A stretch of 64,000 nucleotides of DNA from Favolaschia claudopus (GCA_037176885.1 JAWWNJ010000201.1:1-64000), one strand, 5' to 3'. Numbered from the stretch's first letter, positions 1 to 11,439 are shown. Notes: generated by a model not told the origin, from the letters alone. Program-made: numbers and translations.

Positions 1-358
1 GAGCTGGGACCCTGCTGATATTGAGGTTGATGCAGACTACTGGTCGCGCGACTACTATTCTTAATCATCTTCCGAATTTCATTGCTCATGTTACTGGCTC
101 CGCATCGTCACCTCCCTCATTGCCTTATACCCAGGACTCTCGCATCTTACATACTCTGCATCTCAGCTAGCTATTTCATCCATATACCCTCATCAAGCCT
201 GCACTCCTTGGACTCTACAATATCGTAGAACTCTGATTTCTTTCCACTCTCGCTCACGTATCTTACTTTAATTCTTTTCTAATCTTTTCCTCTCGCTCTT
301 TCTCTTTACACATTTGTTATATAACCAGTTTGTTTCTTGTAACATTGAGTGCGAGTCC
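1..358. other. Intergenic, downstream of the TET/JBP-like gene
   Basis: This stretch is pyrimidine-rich on the plus strand (many CTC/TCT runs). It lies 3' of the minus-strand dioxygenase gene. I see no coding pattern. Confidence 0.4.
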
Positions 359-3300
359 TCAAACTACAGCAGTCCGTACATTATAGCCATGACGAATGGC
401 GTTAACACGCTGGGCTCCATCACTATTGCGACCGGGCTTAGTGGCGTGTTTACCCTTGGATTTGGCTTTTGCCATAACACTCTGTGCAGGCATGTCAGTC
501 CCATGCTCACGCCGCCCATTGAACAACCTGAGAGCATTCAATATTGGATGTATTGGGCCATAAAAAAAAGAAACACGGTACCACACAGTATTCGTCATAG
601 TTCTCACTACGACGCCCCAGCGCACGTAGCCAAAATTATAATCGTGTGGCCCACATCCAGTTTTCTCAAGTTGCACACACGGAGTCAATCCGCCCAGTCC
701 GTCTTTCTTCTTGCGTCCATGTAACTTGTCGTCAAAGCTGATATCAGAGTCCGGATGTATGCAGCTGATGTAGTTGGTGCATGTGAAGCTGCAAACACCG
801 GTGCTGCCTAGATAATTAACGTTGGTCATTTTCGTCAGTCGCGTGAGCTCAGCTCGTAACCCAGGAACGATTGTGTCGCCAACTTCAATCAAAATATCCG
901 CATCCTGTAAGTATGTCAACACGAGAGATGTAGAAGCAGAATCACGGCGTACTGCTCCCTCACGGAAGAGAGCTATGGCATCATCTTCAGTATCACCACG
1001 GTGAGACGCATAAGGTCCATATGTGTCGCCTTTAGCACCCCCAACTGGTTGGCGTGATCCAGCAGCAGTCATGGTGCCATAGGCCCATATCTGCATGATT
1101 GCCCGTCGACGTATAGCTCTAGTGATAACCAAACTGTGGTTGTACAGCAATTGCTCGAGCGTCTCTTCTGAGAAGGGCTTAAACCGCACTCCACCAACCT
1201 AGCTTCAATTGTTAGAGACGCAGAATAGAAGAGCATATAGAACTTGCATATTCCCAAGTGCGGTCTGCATGTATCCAGAGAAAGCGGACTACATCTTTGC
1301 CGCAGCGTTCATAAACAGAAGGTCGGAATTTGACAAGCCGCATCTTCAGATCCTTGGATGGGTGAAAGTATCGAGGCTTTGGTTGGGGCTTGGGCTTTTC
1401 GCCTTCTTTAGGTTTGGGCTGTCACAAAATAAGCACCAGAATACAAGACGAGACATGGCTTCGGCTCACAGGAGGTTTCGGTTGAAGGCGGTCATTGAGA
1501 GGAGCACTAGTAAGAGCTCCGCCTATCAATGAACGACAATCGTGATAGTGGACCTGATAGTAGCGGATACAGCGTTCTTTCATTGGAAGGTTGGCGCAAT
1601 GAGGGCAAGAGTTGGGCAGGTCATTGAGATTGGCGGGCATATGTGCAGGTGGAGTGTGAGACGTAGAAGTTCCAGGGGTGCGCTCCGGTTTCGTTTTTTG
1701 TTCAGGTTCCTGTTCCAGATGAGGTGTTCCGCTTCTTTCGTGACGCAGCAGCAGCGGCCCCAGCATCATGAGCTGTAGTCTCGTCGGAATCAGAGCCCGT
1801 ATCATCAGAGTCGTCTTCAAGGCTGGGGGCTGGGGACTGGAAAGATGAACTAGGGATCGGAACTGTGGCAGGGGTAGCTAGCGGAGCTGGTCTGAACAAT
1901 TCGTTTTTCACTGTGGTCATAAAGTATCTGTAGTTGGCAGTTTCCCGAATCACAGTGCGAAATCTGGGGTCCCGAGACTCGAAAGGCAACTTGTCTTTAA
2001 CACTGAAATATCGATGTCGGCTGAAGATCTTTAGGTTCATCAAGCTACGATAAACACGTTCCGTGTGCCAGCCCTCTAGCCACTACAAAAGAGCATGAAT
2101 TCAGAACTTGTGAAGACTAGCTTTGCAACGCACCGGATATTGGAGTTCTTTCAAGCAGGGCACCAACCATTCTTCACAGTTGGCGTGGAACGTATCTAGG
2201 GAAAAGAAGAGGAAGACCGCCATCGGATTGAAGCCCCAAGGCTGCATCCTGGGATGGGTACCAATGAAGTCAAGCAGACGGATAGCGGCTGCGTCGTCGA
2301 TGGGGTAATTGGGATCCGCTTGAGGAAGAGTCTGAGAGCGAGCAATTTAATGAAGGAAACTGAGAAGATCAGCAACTCACTCGTTCATACTCGTCTTCCT
2401 TCAAGGTTGGTTTGACCCATTTGCAGATCAGCTCCGAGTAACTTAGCTGGTTCGCCAATTGAGAAAACGGAAGCTCAAAGTTATACGAGTGTGCTTTGTT
2501 TCAATTAAATTGCCTGGTCGGGCAACCTCGCGCATTAGTTCAAACAACTGTGAGTTCTGTTACCAGGTTAGATAAGAATATAGTCAGGAACATAAACCGA
2601 CCTTGACTTCATATAGGAATTCTTCAGATCTTTTCACTAGTTTCATGACGACTAGATCTGAACGGATCTGCTCATCATCCAGCATAGCAGACTGCAGACC
2701 ATGAGTTGTGAGTTAAGATAAAGTTTAGGTCACGTACAGAAGGATCAACGGGAAAAAAGAACTCGTTGATATGTTGAGCCCACGAGCGAGTGAGAGCTGG
2801 ATAGTCCTTAACGGAAGGCGGGTTGGTTTCTTGCGCGGTAGAACATTGGGCTTGGGGACCTTCCGGATGAAGTCTTGAGATGGATGAAGAGGTTCGGCGG
2901 TGTCTTCAGGTTCTTCATCAGAGACCTCTTCGTCTGAAGCTTCATCGGGAGATTCGGGATCATCGTCTGGCTGAAAATCAGTGTCCATGGGGTCGTTATC
3001 GTAATCTTCATCCTCATCTTCGGATTCGAGCTCATCCTCAACATCACTGGTATTATCCCGACCCTCCAGGTCCTGTTCCCAGCAGAAGTCAGCCGGAATC
3101 GGACGGTCATCCTAGTTGTGAATGAGTAATATTTCAGTCAAGGAGATAAGAACAGAGGAGCATACCAATCGAGAACAGTATTGCTTGATATAACTAATCT
3201 GAGCTGTTTCTATAGCCTTATGAGCAAGTTGATCGCCTTCAGTACGTTGTCGTCGATTGCCATCATGTTGAAAGCGGATATAAAGAACATTCAAAAAGAG

Positions 3301-3490
3301 CTTCCGGCAGTCTTCGAGTGCTTGAGCGGGAAGGTGAGTCACAACGGCGTAACCAATTGTGAAAATTAGCCAATCGTCCAGGAGTTCGGTCTAAACCACT
3401 AATGTGGGCACATGGAAATCAGAACGGTGTGAGGCCACGTACATTTTCAGGTGTATTCAAGACCAGTGAAAGCTCCCGGAGAAGGAGTCT
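359..3490 (-). CDS. TET/JBP-like 2-oxoglutarate/Fe(II) dioxygenase, multi-exon, 5' end uncertain
   Basis: The last exons (1189-359) carry the pattern I know from Agaricomycete TET/JBP dioxygenases, which oxidise 5-methylcytosine in DNA: YGTMTAAGSRQP, then an iron-binding HxD (CIHPDSD) and a distal histidine in NGRREHG. A 54-nt intron (528-581, GT..AG) separates the two iron-binding parts; it is divisible by three, so an unspliced reading also stays open. Upstream exons follow with good splice sites: 2043-1820 region, about 2300-2125 (IDDAAAIRLLDF), about 2480-2396, about 2760-2600, an acidic exon 3118-2760 (Asp/Glu-rich, DMDTDFQPDDD-like) and 3400-3170. A one-base frame break appears near 2475 between VARPGNLIETKHT and SYNFELPF, so the copy may be inactive. 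The true start was not found. Members of this family often travel with KDZ transposons, but no KDZ transposase was recognised here. Confidence 0.6.
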
Positions 3491-4117
3491 TCACTAGATG
3501 AAGAACGAGTGTGCGGGGCCTTAGAGCAATTCAGAAAGACGCTGGCAAATGGTTCGGTCGAGAATATAGTGGCGTCTTCTTCCCAGGGACGCAATCTGGG
3601 TGTCCAAGCTTGAAAGGGAACTTGAGGCATAGATGTAGTGTATGCGTGGCTGAAGAGATGGGGCAGCGAAGATGGTGGGAGGAGACTGAAAGCACACAAG
3701 ATTGAAACAGATTAAAGGACATGGCATTGGCATGACATGTGAGAGTACATGAATCTGTCCAGTCGACAAGGAAGACTGGAAGTGTAAGGACCATATCATC
3801 TGACCGTCACGGACCCAATGGCACAACGTCTATAATCAACCAAAACAGCAAGCACGATAGCCAGGACAAAGGGAAAGACGGATTTGGTCATGGAGTTGGT
3901 GAAGTCCGGCAACCCAGTGAACCGAGACGCAAAAGTATCCACAAGGCGATGGTGTGGAAAAGGCACAGAAAGAAGAAGCAAAAGAATCACATCCTTGCGA
4001 ATGTGAACTAGCCAGCTCAGTTTCCTAGAGCCATCCAACAAAGGTGCCAAAGAGCAGAGCCAAGGAAAAGCCCAGGAAAGCTTAGAGGAGAATCGGTGTG
4101 AAGGAAGATAAAGGAAC

Positions 4118-4175
4118 ACGAAAGGAAAAATCGGTCATTTCGAGGGCTTTCCAGATGCCGAAAACGCGTTTTCCC
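4118..4175 (+). repeat. SINE-like repeat body fragment (copy 1 of 3)
   Basis: It contains AAAAATCGGTCATTTCGAGG followed by CCGAAAACGCGTTTTCCCG. The same two blocks, in order, occur at 59009-59058 downstream of tRNA-like promoter boxes, and the first block at 35250-35270. This copy sits directly against a transposase-like coding remnant, suggesting insertion into it. Confidence 0.5.
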
Positions 4176-4760
4176 GGATCATCGAGGGCGTGTATAAGAT
4201 AGTGTTGTTTCGGAAACTTGAAGTTCTTGTCGTAGTCCTCGGAACGCGCTTGAGATAGAACTAGTCAGCAACTCGAGCTTAAAGAGAAAATAGTGGCTGT
4301 ACCTTGCACCATTTTTCGCAGTCTTCTATGCATTGTTGAACAACAAGCTGTCGACTCGTCGTCATCACGCGTAAGCCAAGCAACATTCGACACTTCAACA
4401 GAGCTCGGATGCACGGCATCAGCGTCGATTTCGGGGGGAGAATCTCGCAGAGAATATAAACAATACACTAAGAAGAAAGGGTTTCTCAGCATCTTCTTGA
4501 ATTTCGTAGACAAACAATTGCCCAAACAAAACTCTGACCTTGAGAATATCGAGATGAGTCTGGCCGTCGGTGAAATCTTTCGTAGCCAAGTCGTTGGTAT
4601 GTTTGAGATTTCGCCAGCGAGAGAATTTTGCCATTCTATAATGAGAGTTAATCGAGTATCTACGCAGATTACGGGAACATACCGTTTGGTGACTTCGGCA
4701 AGCAGACCGAGTTTCTCGAGGAGTACTACAGCCGCTTTGTGCCATCCGAGAACGTTGACT
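4176..4760 (-). pseudogene. Transposase remnant, Plavaka/Tnp2-like C-terminal part
   Basis: Minus-strand exon-like segments read FPKQHYLIHALDD near 4240-4180 and a longer piece at about 4690-4300 with a possible small intron. The first string resembles the C-terminal 'NFNFPKxHxxxHxxDD' block that I associate with Plavaka/Tnp2-like transposases of basidiomycetes. The reading breaks at the SINE-like repeat, just after ALDD. The rest of the transposase is not here. The assignment is from memory of the motif and is tentative; an unrelated host gene exon is the alternative. Confidence 0.33.
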
Positions 4761-5235
4761 GCCCCTGTGGAGAACCCTTCCAGTCGCGCGAACATCTGCT
4801 TCGCGAGTGTCCTCGCTATGAGGACCAACGGTACATCCTCAAAAAAGTCTCAAGGGACATATCCCTGCCCGAAATACTGGGCACTAAAGACGGAATTTCG
4901 GCACTAGCTGAATTCTTGGAGGTGTCCGGAGCTTTTACAAAACGGTTCTACCCCGTATGCCGCAAGAACTCCCAATTTACGAAGACGAACCGGAACCTCC
5001 AGACGATTGGTCTGATGTAGAAGACATGGGCTGAGCGCGAGGGCCGCGCGCAACACAGCCCTGTCCGACAGCGGCATCGAAACACCCTCCCGACACCATT
5101 TTGGCACACCCGTCCCACCCTATACCCTTCCTTTTCATGTACATTTCCTTTCACGCGTGCGCTATGGTCTTATGGTTTATGTTTCCGCTAATTCCCCCGA
5201 AACCCCTAACTTACAGTACTTAACTCCCACCTTAG
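4681..5235 (+). pseudogene. Non-LTR retrotransposon (Tad-like LINE) 3' end: zinc-binding tail of ORF2 and 3' UTR
   Basis: From about 4681 the plus strand reads DFGKQTEFLEEYYSRFVPSE, then CPCGEPFQSREHLLRECPRY, a Cys/His zinc-binding motif found after the RNase H domain in fungal LINE ORF2 proteins, and LPEILGTKDGI..SGAFTK. A frame shift follows at about 4938. The normal end (YEDEPEPPDDWSD, stop after EDMG near 5031) lies in the next frame. The reverse transcriptase itself is absent, as expected for a 5'-truncated LINE. Non-coding sequence to about 5235 is probably its 3' UTR, ending where the DIRS-like element begins. Confidence 0.7.
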
Positions 5236-5479
5236 CGAGCTCGTGCTGAGGGAGGGAGGAAAACAGGTGGTATATTTATGATTGCGGTGAGGGGGGGTGA
5301 TGTGACCCTCGCAGCAAGCGCTCCCGGGCCGGAACCAGGAAGACAAGGCAGCCCGAGGGAGGAGGGGTTGCCGGGACAGCGAGGAGGGTGAGCTGAGGCC
5401 AAGAGAGCAAGAAAATGGGTGCGGCTAGAGAGCATCGTCGCCGCGCCAAACCAATCCGGGGGCAACAACCATGGAGGTT

Positions 5480-6273
5480 GGTTGAATAAGTGGGGGGTCA
5501 GAGAGAAGGCGTTTGCTCAACGCCACAATGACAGGTGGCGTGTCAATGTATAGTTTGAAGCAGTCAGAAGTCTAACGGCCCAGGCGCTGAATGTCAAGGT
5601 CGGAGAGACCGATGAGTCGAGCCCAAGTGGCAGCGCCACGGCGGAAGCTATGGCCCGAATATCCTGACGATGAAATCCCGACATGAGTGAGACGTCCTGG
5701 GTCGTCGGGCTTGCCCGGCTTATTAAGGAGGGTGTAGGCACAGGTGGGCAAGACAGTTTTTGCGATAGTGATGCGCACCCCAGCGCGGAAGGGGTCGGTT
5801 TTGGAGGCCGGGAGGTCAACGGTGAGATACTCGTCGTTCTGAATGATGATGTCACGGCGCTTGAGGTTGAAAGCAGCATCGAAAGAGTCGTAGGTGATCT
5901 CGCCGCAGCGAAGAAAACCTGCGAAGGCCAGGGCGTAGGCAACTCGGAGAGTCTCGGCTAGCTCAGAAACACCCCGCGGAAGGTTGGAGAGGGAGGCGAT
6001 AATCTGGGCGAGGACGGGCTGCGTAATAGGAAGTCGCTCCTTACGTTCTGCATCCTCGTACACCCGACGTATGCCACGAATCACACGCTCCAGAACGCGT
6101 GATTCAAAGGGGCGGGATTCGTATCCGAGGTCAGTGTGGAAGGACTTGAGGGCACCAATGTAGCGCTTGATTGTTTTCGCGCTGCAGCCCGGGGGGAGGG
6201 ATGCCGCCCATTCGAGAAGGTGTGCTTCTGAGGCTGGGTAGGCTGGGTATGGAAAGGCACCGTCAGCACCCAC
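5480..6273 (-). pseudogene. Tyrosine recombinase of the DIRS-like element, truncated by a stop
   Basis: This enzyme would integrate the circular cDNA. The N-terminal SAM-like part (SAKTIKRYIGALKSFH) is followed by the first catalytic arginine region FLRCGEIT, a Lys-bearing beta segment (LPASKTDPFRAG) and the HxxR box GHSFRRGAATWA. The frame stops at LGR (TAG, 5572-5574). Beyond it, in the same frame, are SDCFKLYIDTP, with the expected catalytic tyrosine, and about 25 more residues. The stop occupies the position where recombinases of this family usually have Trp, so a single TGG-to-TAG change is the simplest explanation. Without the tyrosine the product would be inactive. Confidence 0.7.
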
Positions 6274-6640
6274 GCAGGAGATGGAAAGCCGAAAGATAGC
6301 GCAAGAAGGAAGATCTCCCTCAAAAGCACCTGTGCTGGCACCTCCCGAATAGGGCCTCCATTCAAACCAGCCACGCCGCCGGTGTTGTCAACCCGAAGTA
6401 AGACCCGGGACCCGGCCCAGGCTGGAGATGCCCAAATACGAAGAGCGTGGAGCACGGCCTACAGCTCCTTTGAAAAGGATAGACTTTCCCCGGTGCCGCC
6501 TGGGTACTCGCATCGCAAAAAAATCGATAGGTGTCTCCCTGGGCCCAAGATGACCGCCAATTCCTTTCGAGGAAGACCCACTGGCGTCAGTAAAGATGAC
6601 CACGCCCGGGCGGTGAGGATGTAGGGACTGGATACTGTTC
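6090..6640 (-). pseudogene. DIRS-like RNase H domain
   Basis: The segment starts VIFTDASGSSSKGIGGHLG, matching the first Asp of RNase H (TDAS), and continues in another frame with LLRVDNTGGVAGLNGG, which carries the DN pair typical of RNase H in DIRS-like elements, then REIFLLALSFG. The two parts are separated by a frame shift around 6450. It overlaps the N-terminus of the recombinase frame at its 3' end. Confidence 0.55.
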
Positions 6641-7549
6641 CAAGTCTGAAGAAGACGAGCCCACTATTCCAAATCACGGCGTGCACCTCTCGGGATGCGA
6701 CGCCGGCCAAAGGATGGGAAATGGAACAGCGCATCGTACACACGACGGATGAAAGCGCGCCCCGCAGGCAGGACCTTGGTTGCAAAATTGCGCGGAAAAT
6801 TACACGGTTGCGCTCTGCAAGGTCATACTCGCCTGCTGCGCGAGCCCCAAAGAAGTCGTCGAGGAAGTGGTCAAGGGGTGCGCCCATACGCTCCGAGATC
6901 CAGTGCAGGGCCTCCGCAAACAAGTTGAAAGTGAAGGGTGATGAGCGGGATCTAAATGGTAGGCGAACGTCAATGTAACCAACACCGTCGAAGTAGAAGC
7001 CATACAGCAGAGAGTCGTCTGGACATACTACGATGTGGTGAAATGCACGCCGCAGGTCAATCTTCCAGAGGAGAGCGCCAGGACCAAGTCGGTGGAGGCG
7101 GTCAAAGAAGGTGTTTCAGAGGAGATGCTATCGTTGATAGACGAGCCCCGAGGATAAGAGAGGTGGTGGACAGTGCACCACCCGCCATCTGCTTTGGGGA
7201 CAGTGCCCACAGGTGAGTAAACGACCCGGCGCTGCTCATGAATGGGGAGGGAGTCGACACGGCGAAGCTCACCCAGGGAAAAGTTTGCCAGAATATCTGC
7301 AGCGGTTACAGCGTGCTCGGACGGTGTGGCAGGCAGATTCCGTGAGAAGGCACGGCCCACTCGGGGGCCGGTGTATCCAATTGACGCACCATAGGTACAG
7401 ATATTATGTAGGTGTTGTACGAAGGAGGGATCAGGATAGTCCTGAAGTAAGAAGGATAGCATAGCGGGATTATGGGAGCTAGTAACACGCGGACCGGAGG
7501 TAGGGGCAACTGGGAATGTGATGTGGCGGCGAGAGCATTTGTCGCCCAT
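6459..7549 (-). pseudogene. DIRS-like reverse transcriptase
   Basis: RT copies element RNA into DNA. Visible motifs are GTVPKADGGWCTVHHLS (start of the palm), motif A around RRAFHHIVVCPDD (in a neighbouring frame near 7050), FAEALHW, and the catalytic box FLDDFFG near 6860. The usual YxDD is here a FLDD variant, which is common in DIRS/Ngaro elements. The part between about 7040 and 6930 is in a different frame from its flanks, so the copy carries at least two shifts and cannot make a full enzyme. Confidence 0.65.
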
Positions 7550-8114
7550 GCGACAACCGGCGGGATCCTAAAACTTGTAGCAAGTCTCATCAACCTTCGG
7601 ACGCGATGCGAGGGCGCTGGGCTCGGAAAGGCGCTCAGCGAGGTCACGTTTGCGCTTGGAAGAGAAGGGCGGGGGCAGTGGGTAGCGAACCAACCTGGTA
7701 GAGACGAGGCCCTGATCGGGCGTCACCCAGCGCGTGGGGAGAAAATTCTCCGCCATGCGCACACGAATATGGTAACGCAAGACTGCGGACCACTCGTACT
7801 GTGTGGTGAAATCCATGAGCTGGCTGGTGTGGTGGTGGTGTCAATGAGGGAGCGGATGCCGGTGTAAGTCGACCAGGCATCCAGGAGCGGGGCAAGGAGG
7901 GGAATGCCTTGACCCATGCGCGGGGAAGACCCGCATCGAGGGCTTCCTCTGGTTGTTCCGGGGCGGCAACACCAGAAGTCGGGTGGAAGAGGATGGGCAC
8001 CGGGGCAGCGGCGGCAGCGGCGGCGATGGAGGAGAGCTTGGGGAGGTCGTCGGCTTCGAAGGTGCCATTCACAATGGCGTCGATGTGCGCCAGCTTGACG
8101 CGGCGGTACCACAT
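7550..8114 (-). pseudogene. DIRS-like gag segment
   Basis: The first part starts MWYRRVKLAHIDAIVNG and reads in one frame to about 7850, then the message moves to another frame (DFTTQYEWSAVLRYHIR) ending RPKVDETCYKF. The C-terminus continues, after an in-frame TAG at 7568-7570, into AGCRMGDKCSRRH. Together these make a C-x8-C-x5-C-x3-H zinc-finger spacing interrupted by the stop. Such a nucleic-acid-binding finger would suit a gag protein. The identification as gag rests on position upstream of RT, not on clear homology. Confidence 0.5.
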
Positions 8115-8322
8115 CGTGGGGGACCGAAAGGAGGCGGAAGCGAAATTGTCAAGCTCACCGGCGGCATTGGTAGTGGGGACCGTAACATTTCCGCTGCTGT
8201 TCGCTGCGTTCGACGAGGATGACGCGGCGGAGCCGCCCGAAGGGTTGGCGGAGCTGTCTGCAATGGCCCGGGTAAATCCACGGAGTCAGATCAATACGGG
8301 CAGCTGGGGGCCAGACTGTACT

Positions 8323-8957
8323 TACTGTAGCACTTTGTACTTATGACCCTCGAGCGTGACTGGAAACGCTACGCATGGAAACCAGAAACGGCCTCAGCGT
8401 TATGCGTGACATCATAGAATTTTGGAAACGGGCGGGCAAGCACCGATAAAATCTATTTCCAAACGTTGAACGGATTCTGGGCAATTCTTAGCTCTCGTTT
8501 ATGCTTTCTTTGTATCCATAGCCCTTGTGATCGCATTTCTCCTGTTACGGGCTCCGTAATATACCTTTTTTTTTTTTTTTTTTTTCACGAACACTGCGCC
8601 ACGCGCACGCTCAGACACCTAAACCAGCGACAGGTCCACCACAAGCCCTCTTCGAGCGACTAGTTAAACTACCTCGGCCAGCTTCTGGTACACCTTCCCA
8701 GCACCTTGCCCGTGGTCTCCGATGCACCGTACCGGTTCTATCTTGACGAAGATTGTAGAGACTGATTGAGTGCAGTGAGGAGGAGGAGGGTTATAGCAGT
8801 AGATTCAGCTAGATTTTACGGCCACAAACATGATAATTTGACATCTTTGTATGTCACGCAGTCCTCAGGAAAACCACCCGACCGTTATGCGTTACCGTTG
8901 AAACGAAACAGGGCGGGCGTTACGCGTTACGTTTCACCCATACAAAGTGCTACAGTA
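8323..8957. mobile_element. Short inverted-repeat element (635 bp), non-coding
   Basis: A perfect 17-bp inverted repeat, TACTGTAGCACTTTGTA at 8323-8339 and its complement at 8941-8957, bounds the segment. Inside each end are related motifs of the type GAAACG(C/T)(T/A)ACGC. A run of about 23 T lies at 8563-8585. No clear target duplication was found. Confidence 0.6.
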
Positions 8958-9013
8958 CTCAAATCAAGAATTTCTCACACATCGGCAATCGCCGCCTTCG
9001 TGCTGGCAGTGTA

Positions 9014-9190
9014 GGCCCCCGGTCACTACCATATAGGTCCGTAGGGTAAAATTTCCGGATTTTCGACTGATTTACTCTATTTTTTTTGGCATTGATGGCG
9101 CCCTAGAGGAGTCAAACAAGATGATTGTTTGCTGGAAAGTGCGGGAAACGCTTAGTTTAGAGCAGCTGCGTCGGCCCAGCTATCCCTCTT
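9014..9190. mobile_element. MITE copy, one end missing (family shared with 34892-35132)
   Basis: It begins GGCCCCCGGTCACTACCATA and matches the inverted complement of the 34.9-35.1 kb MITE through GGCATTGATGGCGCCCTAGA and TTAGAGCAGCTGCGTCGGCC, then diverges after CCCAGCTATCC. It carries an extra segment of roughly 35 bases not present in the other copy. The far terminal repeat is lost. Confidence 0.65.
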
Positions 9191-9481
9191 GTGCCCCTCC
9201 GTGTGCTCCTGCACCTGCATTCCAGCAGCTCTTGTTCCGATCGAGCTCTACCGGCTTCCAGCCGCCTCGGTTTATATTCTGACAAATGAGACTTGTAAGG
9301 CCTTACAAGGCATGTTCGGCGGGGTTAAGCAAAAGTATTAACACAATGCTGGGCCTTTTGCAGATAACAAGTGCCGTCTACTGAGTTGAGTTTGTAACGA
9401 CTTGGTGAGTATTTATTACTATTAGACTATGAACTACAAGTTGTATTGTAATACATACTGACTTTAACAACAATTAATTAA

Positions 9482-9545
9482 TGGTTGCCACCAGGAGTCG
9501 AACACTCGACCTTCGCAGAAGATTCAGCCGCTGTGACCTGTGACC
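9482..9545 (-). repeat. tRNA-like 3' portion (T-arm type), probably SINE or tRNA relic
   Basis: On the minus strand the sequence has GTGTTCGACTCC, close to the pol III B box, followed by TGGTGGCAACC like an acceptor strand. No matching 5' half lies next to it. A second tRNA-like piece lies 550 bp away at 10095-10175. Confidence 0.35.
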
Positions 9546-10094
9546 CCAAAGATTCAAATTTTCAATCATTGAACTTGCCTTTTTAGGCAATTTTCAGTGA
9601 TTTCCGGGGGCCATTTTGATGGGAAAACGGCCCAAAACAGCCTTGTGACATGGGACACCTTTTGCAAACTTTCAATTCAGGTCCGGCTGCGACCTGTGAC
9701 CAGAAAAAACGGTCGAAATGGTACAGTACATTATACTGTTATACTAAGAAAGCTTCATGTCAAGCCGTAATTTTGGTCAAGAGTTGAGATTTAGAAGGAA
9801 CATGGGTGGGTTTATAGGTAAAATTTTCATTTCAGAGAAAACGGAGTAACCCTGTTCCCTAACCTAGGGTTGGAAAAGCGCGAAATTTCTGCGAAGATTT
9901 TCAAAATTGTGAGTAACAAACTTGTGAATTTTGCGGTGAAAGTTGGTAAAGAAGCACTAGACCGCGCGGTGACTTGGACCGTCTTAAAGATGTCAACGTT
10001 TCAACAACTACCTACGATGGCACATGTTGACGCGTTGACGAGCGAGACCAAAAGCTTGAGAACGATGAGACAACGGCTATTAGAGCGTTTGTGT

Positions 10095-10175
10095 TGGGAA
10101 ATGGCTGAAGCAGGACCTTCTCATGTCATGTGAGATGCTCTAACCCGAAGGTATCCAACTGAGCTATTCTGCCGA
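10095..10175 (-). repeat. tRNA-like 5' portion (A box and anticodon-like stem)
   Basis: The minus strand reads TAGCTCAGTTGG, an A-box match, then a stem TCTCA..TGAGA that could be an anticodon stem, then GGTCCTG. There is an insertion in the D loop and no proper T arm, so this is not a functional tRNA. It could be a SINE head or half of a tRNA split by insertion. Confidence 0.35.
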
Positions 10176-10209
10176 TAGTGGGAACGGGACTAAACCCCAG
10201 ACTTCAACA

Positions 10210-10512
10210 GTTTGTGCTAAGCGGCGGGGACGCTTGACAGGCATGTGGAGCGGGGGTCGCTTCGCTAAAGCCAGGTCGCTCGCATTTCCTCAGAACAGAA
10301 GACTCTGTTGGGCTTGAAACTCGGTACAGTGTCACAAAGGACCCTTAAGAGTGCCTACCTCAGTGCGTTTAATATTCTGCGGGCTGAGTCCTGTTTAAAC
10401 GACGATTTGTTAGCGACCTGGCGGGAATGACGTCGTTGGTTGAAGCGTCTCAGCACTATACAGCGATCCCGCGGCACATGCCTGTCAAGCGGCCCAGCCG
10501 CTCCGCACAAAC
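10210..10512. mobile_element. Inverted-repeat element (303 bp)
   Basis: GTTTGTGCTAAGCGGC at the left mirrors GCCGCTCCGCACAAAC at the right, and the perfect internal block CGCTTGACAGGCATGTG (10231) recurs inverted (10474). Arms are about 45 bp with a few mismatches. No target duplication was recognised and no coding sequence. Confidence 0.5.
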
Positions 10513-11439
10513 GCTAGATTGTTAGCATGAAGGCAAGCCTCGTCGTGGGCAGCAGTTGCCCATCTCGAATCCATCCGTATGACCAATTGCCGCTAATCAT
10601 GACCTTCATCTTTGGCAGATTGACTTTGAAGCTGCTTACCCGAACAGCGAAACCAAGGAAGCGATATATATGGAGCAGCCGAGGGGAAATGAGGTGCCAG
10701 GGAAGGAAGGTTGGAAATAACATTATAATGGCCATAATGCATTCACTACAAGTTACTAGAATATTTGTTCAAGGGATTCAGAAGAACTACAATTTTCCAC
10801 AGACTCTCCGGCCGGCGGCATTTGAACTAAGCTATATGAGCGCGGATAAATAAGTATCGTTGGACTGTGTATGGTAGACGTCTCAAAGTTCGCTCGGCCC
10901 ACACGCTGCGCGCGTCGGCCAGCTCAAATTGAGACGAGGTCATCAGTGGCATGTGTTAAAGTAAATACACCAAGTCTTCGACCTTCATGCTCCAGTGTGT
11001 GCCCACGAACGTGACCGCGAAAGGGACGGCGTGATGGCATCGTGAGAGGAAAGGGAAGAAAAAGGAGAGAATGATGGCGGCCCGTGCGGGCCTGAAATTT
11101 AATGATTGGGCGCACCCCAAAACCCACTTTAGATAGTGGGTATTTCTTGGGTATTTCACTTTCACTGTGGGGTCCGGAAGAAGGAGTCCGGGGTTGCAGC
11201 GGCAGAATGGCAGAGAAAGACTTGATTACCTGCCTCAAACTCGCGAGTTTAGTACACACAATTTTCGTTTTTCGCTGTTCAAATTTCGCGTTTTGTAACC
11301 CTAAGTTAGGAGTACGTCCGATTCCTCTGAAACAAAAATTTCACCTATAAACCATACCCTAGTTCCTGCTAAATCTCGAATCCCGAAGGATTTTGAGCAA
11401 AATTGGGACTGGTCATGAAGTTTTGGCCGCAACCATACA

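Larger units (their letters stand above)
5236..8322 (-). mobile_element. DIRS-like tyrosine-recombinase retrotransposon, degenerate
   Basis: In minus-strand order this region encodes a gag-like segment, reverse transcriptase, RNase H and a tyrosine recombinase with no DDE integrase, the layout of DIRS/Ngaro-type elements. Breaks are several: a frame shift in gag, an in-frame TAG inside a CCCH zinc-finger motif, frame shifts between RT, RNase H and recombinase, and a TAG just before the recombinase catalytic tyrosine. I did not find the terminal repeats, so the ends are approximate: the right end abuts a 17-bp inverted repeat at 8323 and the left end abuts LINE sequence. Confidence 0.7.

Noticed and set aside
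7909..8346. Plus-strand Gly/Ala-rich frames
   Set aside because: Complement of the DIRS-like gag region; GC-rich composition keeps several frames open.
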